This document shows, in pieces, positions 26,374-35,297 of a stretch of 64,000 nucleotides of DNA (position 1 is its first letter; every line of letters begins with the position of its first letter). Location of the stretch: NCBI RefSeq assembly GCF_022760755.1, contig NZ_JAIVFP010000001.1:885501-949500 (forward strand), written 5' to 3'. This stretch comes from Candidatus Rhodoblastus alkanivorans. Its GTDB lineage: Bacteria; Pseudomonadota; Alphaproteobacteria; Rhizobiales; Beijerinckiaceae. A program made the translations under genes and the position numbers. The notes beneath the pieces are model-generated. The model did no database searches. It saw only the letters and a list, made by a program, of their open reading frames with translations, and was not told the DNA's origin.

Positions 26374-26709
26374 ATGAAATCCGGCGCTCTGCTTTGCCTG
26401 ATCGTTCTTCTCGGCGCGCCCGCCGGCGCCGCGCGCGCCGACGATGCGCCGACCTTCCGCATCGAATTCGCCGACGGCAAGTTCGAGCCGCGCCGGCTCG
26501 AAGTGCCGGCCAACAAGACCTTCGAGATCGAGTTGGTCAACAAGGGCAAGGGGCCGGCGGAATTCGAGAGCAAGCAATTGCACAAGGAAAAGGTGCTGGC
26601 GCCCGGCGCGACCACCACGATGGTCATTCGCAATCTCGACCCCGGCGAATATGATTTTTTCGACGATTTCCATCCGGAAACGCCGCCCGCCGTGCTGGTC
26701 GCGAAATGA
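26374..26709 (+). CDS. ftrB: Cupredoxin-domain protein FtrB
   Basis: A 111-residue protein with a signal peptide (about 1-23, ending ARADD) and a cupredoxin-like beta domain. KGPAEFESKQLHKEKVLAPG matches the family around its metal site, and the C-terminal DDFHPETPPAVLVAK lacks a classical Cys-His-Met blue-copper motif. In FtrABCD systems of Bordetella and Brucella the cupredoxin partner is thought to oxidise Fe2+ before transport. It starts one base after the ftrA stop. Confidence 0.85.
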   Translation: MKSGALLCLIVLLGAPAGAARADDAPTFRIEFADGKFEPRRLEVPANKTFEIELVNKGKGPAEFESKQLHKEKVLAPGATTTMVIRNLDPGEYDFFDDFHPETPPAVLVAK

Positions 26710-26733
26710 GCTTTGGCCGGGGAGGAGTCTGAA

Positions 26734-27567
26734 GTGGGTCAGTACGGCAATATCGTCTTCATCGTCTGGCGCGAGAGCATCGAAGCCTTGCTGGTCATCG
26801 GCATTCTACAGGCCTGGCTCGGACATCAAGGCGAGGAAGGGCGCACGCGCGGCCGCCTTTTTTTGTGGGCGGGCGTCGGCGCCGGCCTGCTCGGCGCGGC
26901 GGCGCTCGGCGCGACGATCATGCTGTTCGGCGACGAACTCGACGACGACAAGCAACAGATGTTCCAGACCGGGCTGATGCTGCTGGCCTGCGTCCTGATC
27001 GTGCAGATGGTGTTCTGGATGCGGCGGCACGGCCGCACCCTCAAGCGCGACCTCGAAACCGCGCTCCAGAAGGCCGCCGACAATTCCAACTGGTGGGGCG
27101 TCTTCACCCTTGCGGCCATCGCCGTGGCGCGCGAGGGCGCCGAAACCGTGGTCTTCCTCGCCGGCACGCTTTCCGCCGCGCGCGGGACGGCGCTGATCTC
27201 GGCGGGCGTCGCCGTCCTGGGCGGCTTCGCGCTCGCGGTCCTGACCTATGCCGCTTTGCAATGGGGCAGCCGCATCCTGTCATGGCGGCTGTTCTTTCGG
27301 ATCACCGAGGTCATGCTGCTCCTGCTTGCCGGTTCGCTGCTGCTGAATTCCGCCGACAATCTCACCTCCCTTGGCTTGCTGCCGCGCCTCTCCGGCCATT
27401 TGTGGGACGCCTCCGCCTGGCTTTCGGACGGCGGCGGCTTCGGCGGCCTGTTCTCCTCGCTCACCGGCTGGCGGGCGCGGCCGGATCTCACCGAACTCCT
27501 TGTGTTCCTTAGCTATTGGATCGCCATAGCATGGTTGTTGTATCGACCTCGGACCGCGTCGCAGTGA
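26734..27567 (+). CDS. ftrC: FTR1-family iron permease FtrC
   Basis: A 277-residue polytopic membrane protein of the OFeT/FTR1 family with about seven helices. Both iron-binding motifs are present: RESIE at residues 13-17 and REGAE at 133-137. The GTG at 26734 was chosen as start because GGGGAGGAG lies at the right distance upstream; the in-frame TTG at 26713 would put extra residues before the first motif. It moves iron across the inner membrane together with FtrA, FtrB and FtrD. Its stop overlaps the next reading frame. Confidence 0.93.
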   Translation: MGQYGNIVFIVWRESIEALLVIGILQAWLGHQGEEGRTRGRLFLWAGVGAGLLGAAALGATIMLFGDELDDDKQQMFQTGLMLLACVLIVQMVFWMRRHGRTLKRDLETALQKAADNSNWWGVFTLAAIAVAREGAETVVFLAGTLSAARGTALISAGVAVLGGFALAVLTYAALQWGSRILSWRLFFRITEVMLLLLAGSLLLNSADNLTSLGLLPRLSGHLWDASAWLSDGGGFGGLFSSLTGWRARPDLTELLVFLSYWIAIAWLLYRPRTASQ

Positions 27568-28970
27568 GCGCCGCGCTCCAACAACCTTCCCGGATCGACG
27601 CCGCTTTGGCCCGGCTCGGGATCTGGCTGCGCGATCATCAAAAACTCATCCGCCGCCTGCAATGGGCGGTGGTTGGCGTCTATGCCGTGCTGCTGGTCGT
27701 CCCCGCCGTGCTGCCGCTGCCCCAGGGCGCCGCCCATATCTGGAACAACGCCACCTTATTCGCGCAATTCGCGTTCTGGGGCGTCTGGTGGCCCTTCGTC
27801 CTCATCTCGATGGTGCTGGTCGGGCGGCTGTGGTGCGGGCTCTTGTGCCCGGAAGGGGCGCTGACCGAGCGCGCGGCCGAACATGGGCGCGGCGGCGCCA
27901 TCCCGCATTGGCTGCAATGGAAGGGATGGCCCTTCGTCGCTTTCGTGCTGACGACGGTCTATGGCCAGATGACCAGCGTCTATCAATATCCCGGCCCCGC
28001 GCTGCTGGTGCTCGGCGGCTCGACATTCGCCGCGATCGGCGTCGGCTATTTCTGGGGCCGCAGCAAGCGCGTGTGGTGCCGTTTCCTGTGCCCGGTCAAC
28101 GGCGTCTTCAACCTGCTCGCCAAATTGGCGCCGGTGCATTTCCGGGTCGATCGCGAGGCTTGGGCCCATTGGCCGAAACAGCGCGGCGACCATTCCGCGG
28201 CGCTGAATTGCGCGCCTTTGGTTCCGGTGCGCGCCATGCGCGGCGCCGGAACCTGCCATATGTGCGGGCGCTGCAGCGACTATCGCGGCGCGGTGACCCT
28301 CGCGCGGCGCTCGCCCAACCACGAGATCGTCCATGTCGCCGGGGACATGACCAATCCCTGGCAGAGCGCGCTGATCCTGTTCGGCCTGCTCGGCGTCGCC
28401 GCGGCCGCTTTCCATTGGACCAATTCCGATCTCTATGTCTCGATAAAGCAATTTCTCGCCGACCGGCTCGCCAGTCACAATCTGATCTGGCCGATGGAGC
28501 CGGTCCTGCCCTGGTATGTGCTGACCAATTATCCCCAGATCAACGACACGATGACCCCGCTCGATGGCGTGACGCTGTTCATCTATATCGGCGCCATCAC
28601 CTTGGCGATGGGATTTGCGTTGAGCTTTTTCCTCGCTTTGGCGGCGCGGGCCTGCGGCCCGTGGTCGTCCAAGACCTTCCATCATTTCGCGCAAGGCCTG
28701 ATCCCCGTCGCCGGCTGCGGCGTCTTCCTCGGACTGTCCTCGCTCACCGTGACCATGCTCAAGGCTGAGGGAATCGTTCCGCCCTTCCTCGACGCCCTGC
28801 GCGCCATGCTGCTGATCGGCGCGGGCGTTTGGTCGCTGTGGCTCGCCTGGAGCATCGCGCGGACCAAGACGACAGCGCTCGCGCGCCAGCTTGCCGCGAC
28901 CTTCGCCTTTGCCGGCGCGACCTCTCTGGGCTGCCTCGTCTGGGCGTCGCTGTTCTGGAAACTCGTCTAG
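27531..28970 (+). CDS. ftrD: Polyferredoxin-type membrane protein FtrD (NapH-like)
   Basis: A membrane protein of up to 479 residues with about six helices and three cysteine clusters: CGLLCP (Cys102, Cys106), CRFLCP (Cys183, Cys187) and CHMCGRC (Cys242, 245, 248). This is the NapH/RdxA-like arrangement that binds [4Fe-4S] clusters and moves electrons across the membrane. In FtrABCD systems FtrD is thought to return electrons from the ferroxidation step. The start is uncertain: ATG 27531 overlaps ftrC by 37 bases, while GTG 27564 would give a GTGA overlap and a protein 11 residues shorter. Confidence 0.85.
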   Translation: MVVVSTSDRVAVSAALQQPSRIDAALARLGIWLRDHQKLIRRLQWAVVGVYAVLLVVPAVLPLPQGAAHIWNNATLFAQFAFWGVWWPFVLISMVLVGRLWCGLLCPEGALTERAAEHGRGGAIPHWLQWKGWPFVAFVLTTVYGQMTSVYQYPGPALLVLGGSTFAAIGVGYFWGRSKRVWCRFLCPVNGVFNLLAKLAPVHFRVDREAWAHWPKQRGDHSAALNCAPLVPVRAMRGAGTCHMCGRCSDYRGAVTLARRSPNHEIVHVAGDMTNPWQSALILFGLLGVAAAAFHWTNSDLYVSIKQFLADRLASHNLIWPMEPVLPWYVLTNYPQINDTMTPLDGVTLFIYIGAITLAMGFALSFFLALAARACGPWSSKTFHHFAQGLIPVAGCGVFLGLSSLTVTMLKAEGIVPPFLDALRAMLLIGAGVWSLWLAWSIARTKTTALARQLAATFAFAGATSLGCLVWASLFWKLV

Positions 28971-28981
28971 CGCCGCTGCGA

Positions 28982-30352
28982 TCACGCCTCGTTATTTGGG
29001 TCGGGACCCGCCTGCGAAAGCCGAACGGCGAGCCCGCCCAAAGTGGAACGCGAAAAGTCCATGCGCCAGCCATAGGCGTCGAGAATGTCCGTCGCGATCG
29101 CGAGACCGAGACCGGCGCCGCCGCCCTGGTCAAGTCTTCCGCCGCGCCGGCGCGCGATTTTCTCAAGCGCGGGATCGAGGCCTGGCCCGTCGTCTTCGAT
29201 CCTTATCGAGGGGCCCGAAACTTCGCTGCTCCAGGACACGCGGACTTGCGACGCCGCGTGCCGGGTCGCGTTGTCGAGCAGATTGCCCAGGAGTTCGGTG
29301 AGGTCCAGACGCTCGAATGGCGCCGATACGCTGGGCCCGATCGCGTTTACATAGGCGATCTTTTCCCCTTTTTCGGTGCGGCCCAAGGTTCGGATCAAGG
29401 CGTCCACAACCTCTTTCAACGGCGTCGCGCAGCGCCCGCTCCGCGTTGCGGCGGCGCCGATGCGCGCGCGCGCCAGTTCGCGCTCGATATGGCGCCGCAT
29501 CGTCTCGCCGATCGAGTCCAGGGCGTCGGCGATTTCCGCGTCGCCTTTGCGTCGCAAGGTTCGCGCCTCGCCGGCCAGACCCGCCAGCGGCGTCTTGAGG
29601 CCGTGGGCGAGATCGGCCGCGCGGCTGCGCGCGTGCTCCAAGGCGCGTTCCTGAGCGGACAGCAATTGATTGACCTCGCGAACCAGCGGCATCACCTCGT
29701 CCGGGGCGTCCTCGGCAAGACGGTGGCGTTGGCCGGCGACGGTTTCGGCGATTTGCTGTCGCAGGCGCCGCAGCGGACGCAGGCCCAGGCTGAGCTGAAG
29801 CCATGTCGCGAGGCCGAGAAAGAGGGCGAGCGCGGCCAGGCTCAGGACCAGATCGGCGACGAAAGCGTCGCGGGCCTGGCGCAGGCGCGTGAGGTCGCTG
29901 GCGACGATGACGCGGGCGGCGAGCCGGCCTCGCGGCGTCGGAACCAGGATGCGTCGCTCGACGAGCAGCAGAAGCTTGCCGCCCGGCCCCTGAACCTGGT
30001 GATAATGGGTCAGGCCTTCGCTCAGCCGGTCTTGCGGGGGCGTAAGAGTCGTGTCCCAGAGCGAGCGCGAGCGCAGCAGCGCGCCTTCCGAGCTGACCTG
30101 CCAATAGAGCCCTGAGAGGGGCTCGTCGAAACGCGGATTCTGAGGCGCGCGCGCCATGACGAGCTTGCCGGCGGCGTCGATTTCGAGTCCGCCGATGAGC
30201 TGGCGGAGATCGGTTTCGAGGTCGTCGGACAAAGTGCGATAGACATGGCGCTCGAACAGAAACGTCAGGCCCGCGCCCGCGGTCGCGAGCGCCAGGCAGA
30301 TCGCCAAGGCCCCGGCGAGTGCGAGGCGAAGTCGGAGCGAGCGCCGCGTCAC
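28982..30352 (-). CDS. Membrane sensor histidine kinase (PhoQ/TctE-like)
   Basis: A 456-residue kinase. TM1 is at about residues 8-30, a periplasmic sensor domain of about 115 residues follows, and TM2 is at about 148-170. The HAMP-like linker leads to a DHp helix with phospho-acceptor His in DLAHGLKTPLAGL, then the ATPase boxes NLLDNATRHA, EDDGPGLDP and GAGLGLAIA. The GTG at 30352 overlaps the response-regulator stop (GTGA); an ATG at 30403 is less likely. It is the third gene of a PepSY-regulator-kinase operon convergent with ftrD. Confidence 0.88.
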   Translation of the reverse strand: MTRRSLRLRLALAGALAICLALATAGAGLTFLFERHVYRTLSDDLETDLRQLIGGLEIDAAGKLVMARAPQNPRFDEPLSGLYWQVSSEGALLRSRSLWDTTLTPPQDRLSEGLTHYHQVQGPGGKLLLLVERRILVPTPRGRLAARVIVASDLTRLRQARDAFVADLVLSLAALALFLGLATWLQLSLGLRPLRRLRQQIAETVAGQRHRLAEDAPDEVMPLVREVNQLLSAQERALEHARSRAADLAHGLKTPLAGLAGEARTLRRKGDAEIADALDSIGETMRRHIERELARARIGAAATRSGRCATPLKEVVDALIRTLGRTEKGEKIAYVNAIGPSVSAPFERLDLTELLGNLLDNATRHAASQVRVSWSSEVSGPSIRIEDDGPGLDPALEKIARRRGGRLDQGGGAGLGLAIATDILDAYGWRMDFSRSTLGGLAVRLSQAGPDPNNEA

Positions 30353-31014
30353 CCTGGATTTTCCGGCATCAGATAACCAAAGCCCCGCCGGGTCTCGATC
30401 CATTTGCCGCCTATCTTGCGGCGGACCCGGCCGACCAGGACCTCTATGGCGTTGGAGGATTGTTCGTCCTGTCCGTAGACGTTTTCGAGCAGCTCCTGCT
30501 GGGGCACGACGCGCCCCCGGCGCAGCATGAGATAAGCCACCAGCCGGTATTCGAGCGGCGACAGATCGACCGGCGCGCCGCCGAGGCTCAATTTCATCGC
30601 GCGCTCATCGAGGATGAGTTCGCCGACCGAAGCGATCGAGGACGCATGGCCGGCGGATCGCCGGATGATCGAGCGCAGGCGCGCCAGCAGTTCCTCCATG
30701 CGGAACGGCTTGGCGAGATAATCGTCCGCCCCGGCGTCGATGCCCTCGACCTTTTCGCTCCATGAGCCGCGCGCCGTCAGCACCAGAACGGGCGTCGTCC
30801 GGCCATTCTCGCGCCAGCGTTTCAGCACCGCCAAACCGTCCATGCGCGGCAAGCCGAGGTCGAGCACGACGGCGACATAATCCTCGGTATCGCCGAGGAA
30901 CCAGGCGTCCTCTCCGTCCTTGGCGCGCTGCACGACATAGCCGGACGCCGTGAGGGCGTGGGCGACGTCTCCGGCGATCCGGTCGTCATCCTCGACGAGC
31001 AGGATGCGCATCAA
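30349..31014 (-). CDS. OmpR/PhoB-family response regulator
   Basis: A 221-residue regulator with an N-terminal receiver domain (phospho-acceptor Asp52 in VLDLGLPRMDG, Lys in LTARGSWSEKV) and a C-terminal winged helix (about 125-218), ending with RVRRKIGG..TRRGFGYLM. It overlaps both neighbours by four bases. Its cognate kinase is encoded downstream. Direct repeats of GCTGAC with 11-base spacing in the divergent promoter region are candidate binding sites. Confidence 0.93.
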   Translation of the reverse strand: MMRILLVEDDDRIAGDVAHALTASGYVVQRAKDGEDAWFLGDTEDYVAVVLDLGLPRMDGLAVLKRWRENGRTTPVLVLTARGSWSEKVEGIDAGADDYLAKPFRMEELLARLRSIIRRSAGHASSIASVGELILDERAMKLSLGGAPVDLSPLEYRLVAYLMLRRGRVVPQQELLENVYGQDEQSSNAIEVLVGRVRRKIGGKWIETRRGFGYLMPENPG

Positions 31015-31337
31015 TGGTCTCCCTCATTCGTGACTTCGCCCGTGGCCGCGTCGACCTCGATCTCGCGCAAACTGCCCTGGCCATCGATGACGCGGAATTC
31101 GTAAACCCAGACGCCACGCTCGTGTTCGAGCTTCACTTTGACGATCTCGCCGGGCAGGCGTCCCTTGAGCCGGACGAGAATGGTTTCGAGCGGCAGGATG
31201 GCGCCTTTTTCGACGGCGGCGCGCGCGTCGTCCTGGTCGGGACGACCCGCTTCCGCCGCCGCCGGAACAGGCGCGGCAGGAAAAAGCGGCAAAGCGAATA
31301 GCGCCAAAGCGAATAGCGCCGGGTGCGCGCGCGACAA
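31011..31337 (-). CDS. PepSY-domain periplasmic protein (operon with the two-component system)
   Basis: A 108-residue protein with a strong signal peptide (LFALALFALPLFPAAPVPA) and one PepSY domain: AVEKGAILPLETILVRL, then GEIVKVKLEHERGVWVYEFRV and a closing EIEVDAATGEV. PepSY domains are thought to modulate peptidases or sensor partners in the periplasm. The TTG at 31337 is preferred as start because GGAGG sits eight bases upstream; the ATG at 31406 would put 23 charged residues before the signal peptide. It overlaps the response-regulator start (ATGA). Confidence 0.82.
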   Translation of the reverse strand: MSRAHPALFALALFALPLFPAAPVPAAAEAGRPDQDDARAAVEKGAILPLETILVRLKGRLPGEIVKVKLEHERGVWVYEFRVIDGQGSLREIEVDAATGEVTNEGDH

Positions 31338-31380
31338 GATAGAACCCTCCTCAGTCCATTCATGATCATCGCCGATCGAA

Positions 31381-31418
31381 GCTGACAAGTCGCTGACGAC
31401 GATCATCAGCCGGCTGTC
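31381..31418. promoter_or_regulatory. Direct repeats in the divergent PepSY promoter region
   Basis: GCTGAC at 31381-31386 and 31392-31397, plus GCTGTC at 31413-31418, give spacings of 11 and 21 bases. This is the helical phasing used by OmpR/PhoB-family regulators. The repeats lie between the two divergent PepSY genes, one of which is in the response-regulator operon. Confidence 0.4.
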
Positions 31419-31486
31419 ATGCGGCCTCCCCCATAACTCCCGCCATCGCCCGGCGACATCGGACCGGGCGCATGAAAGGGACACAG

Positions 31487-31816
31487 ATGCGCAAATTGAC
31501 CGTTCTCGCGAGCATTGCCGCCCTGGCTGGCGGCGTCGGCGCCGCCCAGGCCGAAAGCCTCGGCCGCCCTTGCACCGACAAGCCGGCGCAGGCCTATCTC
31601 TCGCTCGACGCATTGAAGGCCAAGGTGACCGAACAAGGCTATCAGATCCGTGACGCCGAAATCAAAAAGGCTTGCGGCGAATTCTACGTGATCGACAAGA
31701 CCGGCAAGAAGGGCGAGCTTTTCGTCGACCCGACGACGGGCGTGATCGTCGCGGGCGGCGATGCCTCGGGCGTCGCCAAGGAGGCCGGCAAGTCCGCGGA
31801 AAAGGACGACGATTGA
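31487..31816 (+). CDS. Second PepSY-domain periplasmic protein
   Basis: A 109-residue protein with a signal peptide (MRKLTVLASIAALAGG, cleavage near AQA) and one PepSY-like domain of the form YLSLDALKAKVTEQGYQI followed by EIKKACGEFYVIDKTGKKGELFVDPTTG. The ATG at 31487 has AAGGGA seven bases upstream, so it is preferred over the ATG at 31472. Its stop overlaps the start of the cytochrome gene by one base (TGATG), and PepSY plus b-type cytochrome is a recurring pair. It is divergent from the PepSY-regulator-kinase operon. Confidence 0.82.
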   Translation: MRKLTVLASIAALAGGVGAAQAESLGRPCTDKPAQAYLSLDALKAKVTEQGYQIRDAEIKKACGEFYVIDKTGKKGELFVDPTTGVIVAGGDASGVAKEAGKSAEKDDD

Positions 31817-32397
31817 TGGCCGCTCCGGCGATGACCGGGCAGGCCGGCGGCGTGACGCCGCCGGCCACGGTCGCGGTGTGGGACCCTTTCGTCCGTCTGT
31901 TCCATTGGAGTCTCGTCGCGCTGTTCACGATCGCCTTCGTGACCGGCGACGAAATCGCCTGGCTCCACCTATGGGCAGGCTATGCGATCGCGTCGCTCGT
32001 GATCCTGCGGATTATCTGGGGCTTCGTCGGGCCGCGCCATGCGCGTTTCGCCAATTTCCTGCGACCGCTCGGCGACGTTCTGGCGTTCCTGCGCCAGAGT
32101 CTGCGTCTCAAGGCTCCACGCCATATCGGGCACAATCCCGCCGGCGGATATATGATCCTCGTCATGTTCGGCCTGCTGACCTATCTGACCATGACCGGCA
32201 TGTTGTTGACAACAGACGCTTTTTGGGGGTCGCATCTGTTGAAGGAGGCGCATGAGGCCGGCGCTTACGCCATGGTCGGCCTTGTGGCGCTCCATCTTGC
32301 GGGCGTCGCGCTCGCAAGCGTCGAGCATGGCGAAAACCTCGTCCGCGCCATGGTCACCGGCCGGAAGCGCGCGCCGGACGAGAAAACCATTCGTTGA
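31816..32397 (+). CDS. Cytochrome b561-type di-haem membrane protein
   Basis: A 193-residue four-helix membrane protein of the prokaryotic cytochrome b561/Ni-Fe hydrogenase b-subunit family. Likely haem-ligating histidines are in WDPFVRLFHWSLVA, LHLWAGYAI and GLVALHLAGV. The ILRIIWGFVGPRHARFANF segment is characteristic. Such proteins pass electrons across the inner membrane; the donor and acceptor here are unknown. Translation is coupled to the upstream PepSY gene. Confidence 0.88.
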   Translation: MAAPAMTGQAGGVTPPATVAVWDPFVRLFHWSLVALFTIAFVTGDEIAWLHLWAGYAIASLVILRIIWGFVGPRHARFANFLRPLGDVLAFLRQSLRLKAPRHIGHNPAGGYMILVMFGLLTYLTMTGMLLTTDAFWGSHLLKEAHEAGAYAMVGLVALHLAGVALASVEHGENLVRAMVTGRKRAPDEKTIR

Positions 32398-32512
32398 CCT
32401 CGCGATCGCCGCCGCGTCCACAAATATCGCGGCGGCGAGGGCCAGGAAGGCGTTTTTGCGCTAGAATGCATCCGGGAGACGCAAAGGTCCCCATCCGAGC
32501 GAGGAGGCCGCA

Positions 32513-32887
32513 ATGTTCCGCACGATCGAGGGGCTTCCCCCCGGCGTTCTGGGCCTTGAGGCCCATGGGCGCGTGACCCATGCAGATTATCGGGATTCCT
32601 TGACCCCGCAACTGGAGGCGGCCGCGGCCCATGGTCCGGTCAGCATGATCTACGCCATCGCCGAGGATTTCGAGGGGTTCGATCTCGAAGCCATGTGGGA
32701 CGACGCCAGCGTCGGCCTGCGCCACTGGAAGGATTTTCGCCGCGTGGCGGTGGTGGCCGATCAGGCGTGGCTGCGAACCGCCGTAAGCCTGTTCGCGCCG
32801 ATCTATCCTTGCGAATTCCGGCTGTTCAAGCGGTCGGAGCTCGCGGCGGCCAAGGACTGGAACGCCCGGCCGCCGGAGACGAAGTGA
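32513..32887 (+). CDS. SpoIIAA/STAS-like family protein
   Basis: A 124-residue soluble protein with the start GLPPGVLGLEAHGRVTHADY and the middle segment WKDFRRVAVVADQAWLR, typical of the SpoIIAA-like family (STAS-like fold). Some members bind lipids or nucleotides, but a general function is not established. It is convergent with the coiled-coil gene at 32906 and separated from it by 18 bases. Confidence 0.82.
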   Translation: MFRTIEGLPPGVLGLEAHGRVTHADYRDSLTPQLEAAAAHGPVSMIYAIAEDFEGFDLEAMWDDASVGLRHWKDFRRVAVVADQAWLRTAVSLFAPIYPCEFRLFKRSELAAAKDWNARPPETK

Positions 32888-32905
32888 CCGCGCGGGCCAG
32901 GGACG

Positions 32906-33202
32906 TCAGGATTTCTTGAGCGCGTCCGAATCGACGCTGGCGTTGATAGTCGACATTTCATTCATCATCGCTTCATAGTCGCGCCACAGCTCGGCCTTGA
33001 CGAAGCCCCAGGAATCCTTGTTCTGGGCGGCCTTCGAAATTTTGGCGCGCAGGGCGTCGTTTTTCTTTTCGATGTCATTGGCGAATTTGCGCCGCAGATC
33101 GGAGAAGCTGCCGGTTTCCTGGAATTCACGGGTGCGCTTGCGCAAAGCTTCGGTAAGCTTTTCGAGCTTTTCGTTGAGCTGCTGAATTTCTTTGTCCGGC
33201 AT
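32906..33202 (-). CDS. Coiled-coil protein of unknown function
   Basis: A 98-residue, highly charged protein predicted to be almost entirely helical: EIQQLNEKLEKLTEALRKR forms heptad-like repeats and the rest is rich in Lys, Glu and Ala. There is no signal peptide and no cysteine. The ATG at 33202 has GGGAGG eight bases upstream; the longer open frame upstream to 33553 lacks protein-like composition. No family is recognised. Confidence 0.65.
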   Translation of the reverse strand: MPDKEIQQLNEKLEKLTEALRKRTREFQETGSFSDLRRKFANDIEKKNDALRAKISKAAQNKDSWGFVKAELWRDYEAMMNEMSTINASVDSDALKKS

Positions 33203-33422
33203 CGCAAGCGCCTCCCGTAACTCATTGATCTGCGCGGGCCGTCCCAGCGGATTCGCCTCGCCGATGGCTCGGCCGGTCCACACATCCGACATATAGGTCG
33301 GGGAGCGGGCACGGGCAACGCCGTTGCGCATTGGACTTCCGAATTGGAGGCGACGCGCCGGCGCAAAATCGACATAATGGCCAGCGAATCTTTCAGCCCT
33401 CTTTTCCAGAGGCTCCCTGGCA

Positions 33423-35297
33423 TTGTTGAAACATCTCACCGTCACGCGGCGCGCCGCCATGTTTTCCGCCGCCGCTCTGCCCCTGTTCGGCCTGTCCGCG
33501 CGCGCCGACGACGCCAAGATTTCGCCCGCGCCTTCGTCGGAAAGCTGGCGCAAGTCCTATGGCCTGTCGTCCTTCGGCGATCTGAACCTGGCCGAGAATT
33601 TCCCGAATTTTCCCTATGCCGAACCTGGCGCGCCCAAGGGCGGTCAATTGCTGATGGAGGCGGTGGCGAATTCCTATGATTCGCTCAACGGCTATATTTT
33701 GGCGGGCAATCCGGCGATCGGCCTGTCGATCGTCAACGACAGCCTGATGGCCGGCAGCCTGGACGAGGACAATGCGCTTTACGGCCTCGTCGCGCGCGCG
33801 GTCGAGATTTCCGCCGACAAACGCCAATATCGTTTCCACTTGCGGCCCGAGGCGCGGTTTCACGACGGATCGCCGATGACCGCGCAGGACGTTGTCTTTT
33901 CGCTCAATATTTTGCGCGAAAAGGGCCATCCCCTGATCCAGCAATTGCTGCGCGACCTCGACAAGGCCGAGGCCGAGGCCAACGACGTCGTTCTCGTGTC
34001 CCTCCACGAAAATTTCGGGCGCGATTCGATCCTCAATATCGCCGGCCAGCCGATCCTGTCCGAGGCTTACTACAAGGTCCACGACTTTTCCCGCTCGGGC
34101 ATGCAGCCGCCGCTCGGCTCCGGCGCTTACAAGATCGGGGCCTTCGAACAGGGCCGTTACATCGCCTATGCGCGGGTTCCCGATTATTGGGGCAAGGATC
34201 TTCCGGTCAATGTCGGCCAGAACAATTTCGATCTCATTCGTTACGATTATTTCGGCGAGCGCGCGGTCGGCTTCGAGGCTTTCAAGGCGGGAACCGTGAA
34301 CCTCCACGAGTCCTCGACCGCTTCCGAATGGGCGACGGGCTATGATTTTCCCGCAGTGCGCGACGGCCGCGTGATCAAGATGGAGATTCCCGATCGGCGC
34401 AGCCCCGGATTTCAGGGCTTTTTCTTCAATCTGCGCCGTCCCGTCTTCAAGGACCCCCGCGTGCGCGAGGCGCTCGGCTGCTGTCTCGATTTCGAATGGG
34501 ACAACCGCAACCTGTTCTACGGCGCCTATAAGCGCACGGTGAGCTATTTCGAAAACACCGACATGAAGGCGGTCGGCCTGCCTTCGCCGGAAGAGCTCAA
34601 AATCCTGGAGCCGTTGCGTGGAAAAGTTCCCGACGAGGTGTTCGGCCTGCCCTTCGTCCCGCCGGTTTCCGACGGCTCCGGCCAGGATCGCACTTTGCTC
34701 AAGCGCGCCTATGAGCTTCTCAAAGCCGCCGGCTGCAAGCGGCAGGGCGGGCAATTGCTGCTGCCCGACGGGGCGCCGCTCGCCTTCGAATTTCTGGAAA
34801 CGACGACCGCTTTCGAAAAGGTCGCGCAGCCCATGTTCAAGAACATGCAGCTGCTTGGCGTCGCGCCGCGCATGCGGATCGTCGATTCCGCGCAATATAA
34901 GCAGCGGCTCGACACGTTCGATTTCGACATGATCGTGGACCGCAAGATGATCGGCGGCGTGCCCGGCGACGAATTGCTGGCCTATTTCGGCTCCAAATCG
35001 GGCAAGACCCAGGGCGGACTGAACCTCGGCGGCATCGACGACGCGGCGGTCGATATTCTCGTCGACAAGGCGCTCAAGGCCCAGTCGCGCGCCGAACTGA
35101 CTGTGACCTGCTGCGTGCTCGACCGGGTTTTGCGCGCCGGGCGCTATTGGATTCCGAACTGGTATTCGCCCTATCGCCGCATCGCCGCATGGAATGATTT
35201 CGGCCGGCCCAAGGAGACGCCCAAGCTCGATCTCGGCATCTCCTCTCTGTGGTGGTGGGATGCGGAAAAGGCCGCGGCGACAAAGGCCAAGGGCTGA
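33423..35297 (+). CDS. Extracellular solute-binding protein of a YejABEF-like peptide ABC transporter
   Basis: A 624-residue family 5 solute-binding protein. The N-terminus LTVTRRAAMFSAAALPLFGL has a twin-arginine-like signal with cleavage near ARA. The body shows the YejA-type hallmarks KGGQLLMEAVANSYDSLNGY, RFHDGSPMTAQDVVFSLNIL and MIVDRKMIGGVPGDELLAYF. It captures oligopeptides (microcin C-type in E. coli YejA) for the membrane genes that follow. The start is TTG at 33423; no ATG lies upstream in frame before a stop. It is coupled to the permease by TGATG. Confidence 0.85.
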   Translation: MLKHLTVTRRAAMFSAAALPLFGLSARADDAKISPAPSSESWRKSYGLSSFGDLNLAENFPNFPYAEPGAPKGGQLLMEAVANSYDSLNGYILAGNPAIGLSIVNDSLMAGSLDEDNALYGLVARAVEISADKRQYRFHLRPEARFHDGSPMTAQDVVFSLNILREKGHPLIQQLLRDLDKAEAEANDVVLVSLHENFGRDSILNIAGQPILSEAYYKVHDFSRSGMQPPLGSGAYKIGAFEQGRYIAYARVPDYWGKDLPVNVGQNNFDLIRYDYFGERAVGFEAFKAGTVNLHESSTASEWATGYDFPAVRDGRVIKMEIPDRRSPGFQGFFFNLRRPVFKDPRVREALGCCLDFEWDNRNLFYGAYKRTVSYFENTDMKAVGLPSPEELKILEPLRGKVPDEVFGLPFVPPVSDGSGQDRTLLKRAYELLKAAGCKRQGGQLLLPDGAPLAFEFLETTTAFEKVAQPMFKNMQLLGVAPRMRIVDSAQYKQRLDTFDFDMIVDRKMIGGVPGDELLAYFGSKSGKTQGGLNLGGIDDAAVDILVDKALKAQSRAELTVTCCVLDRVLRAGRYWIPNWYSPYRRIAAWNDFGRPKETPKLDLGISSLWWWDAEKAAATKAKG

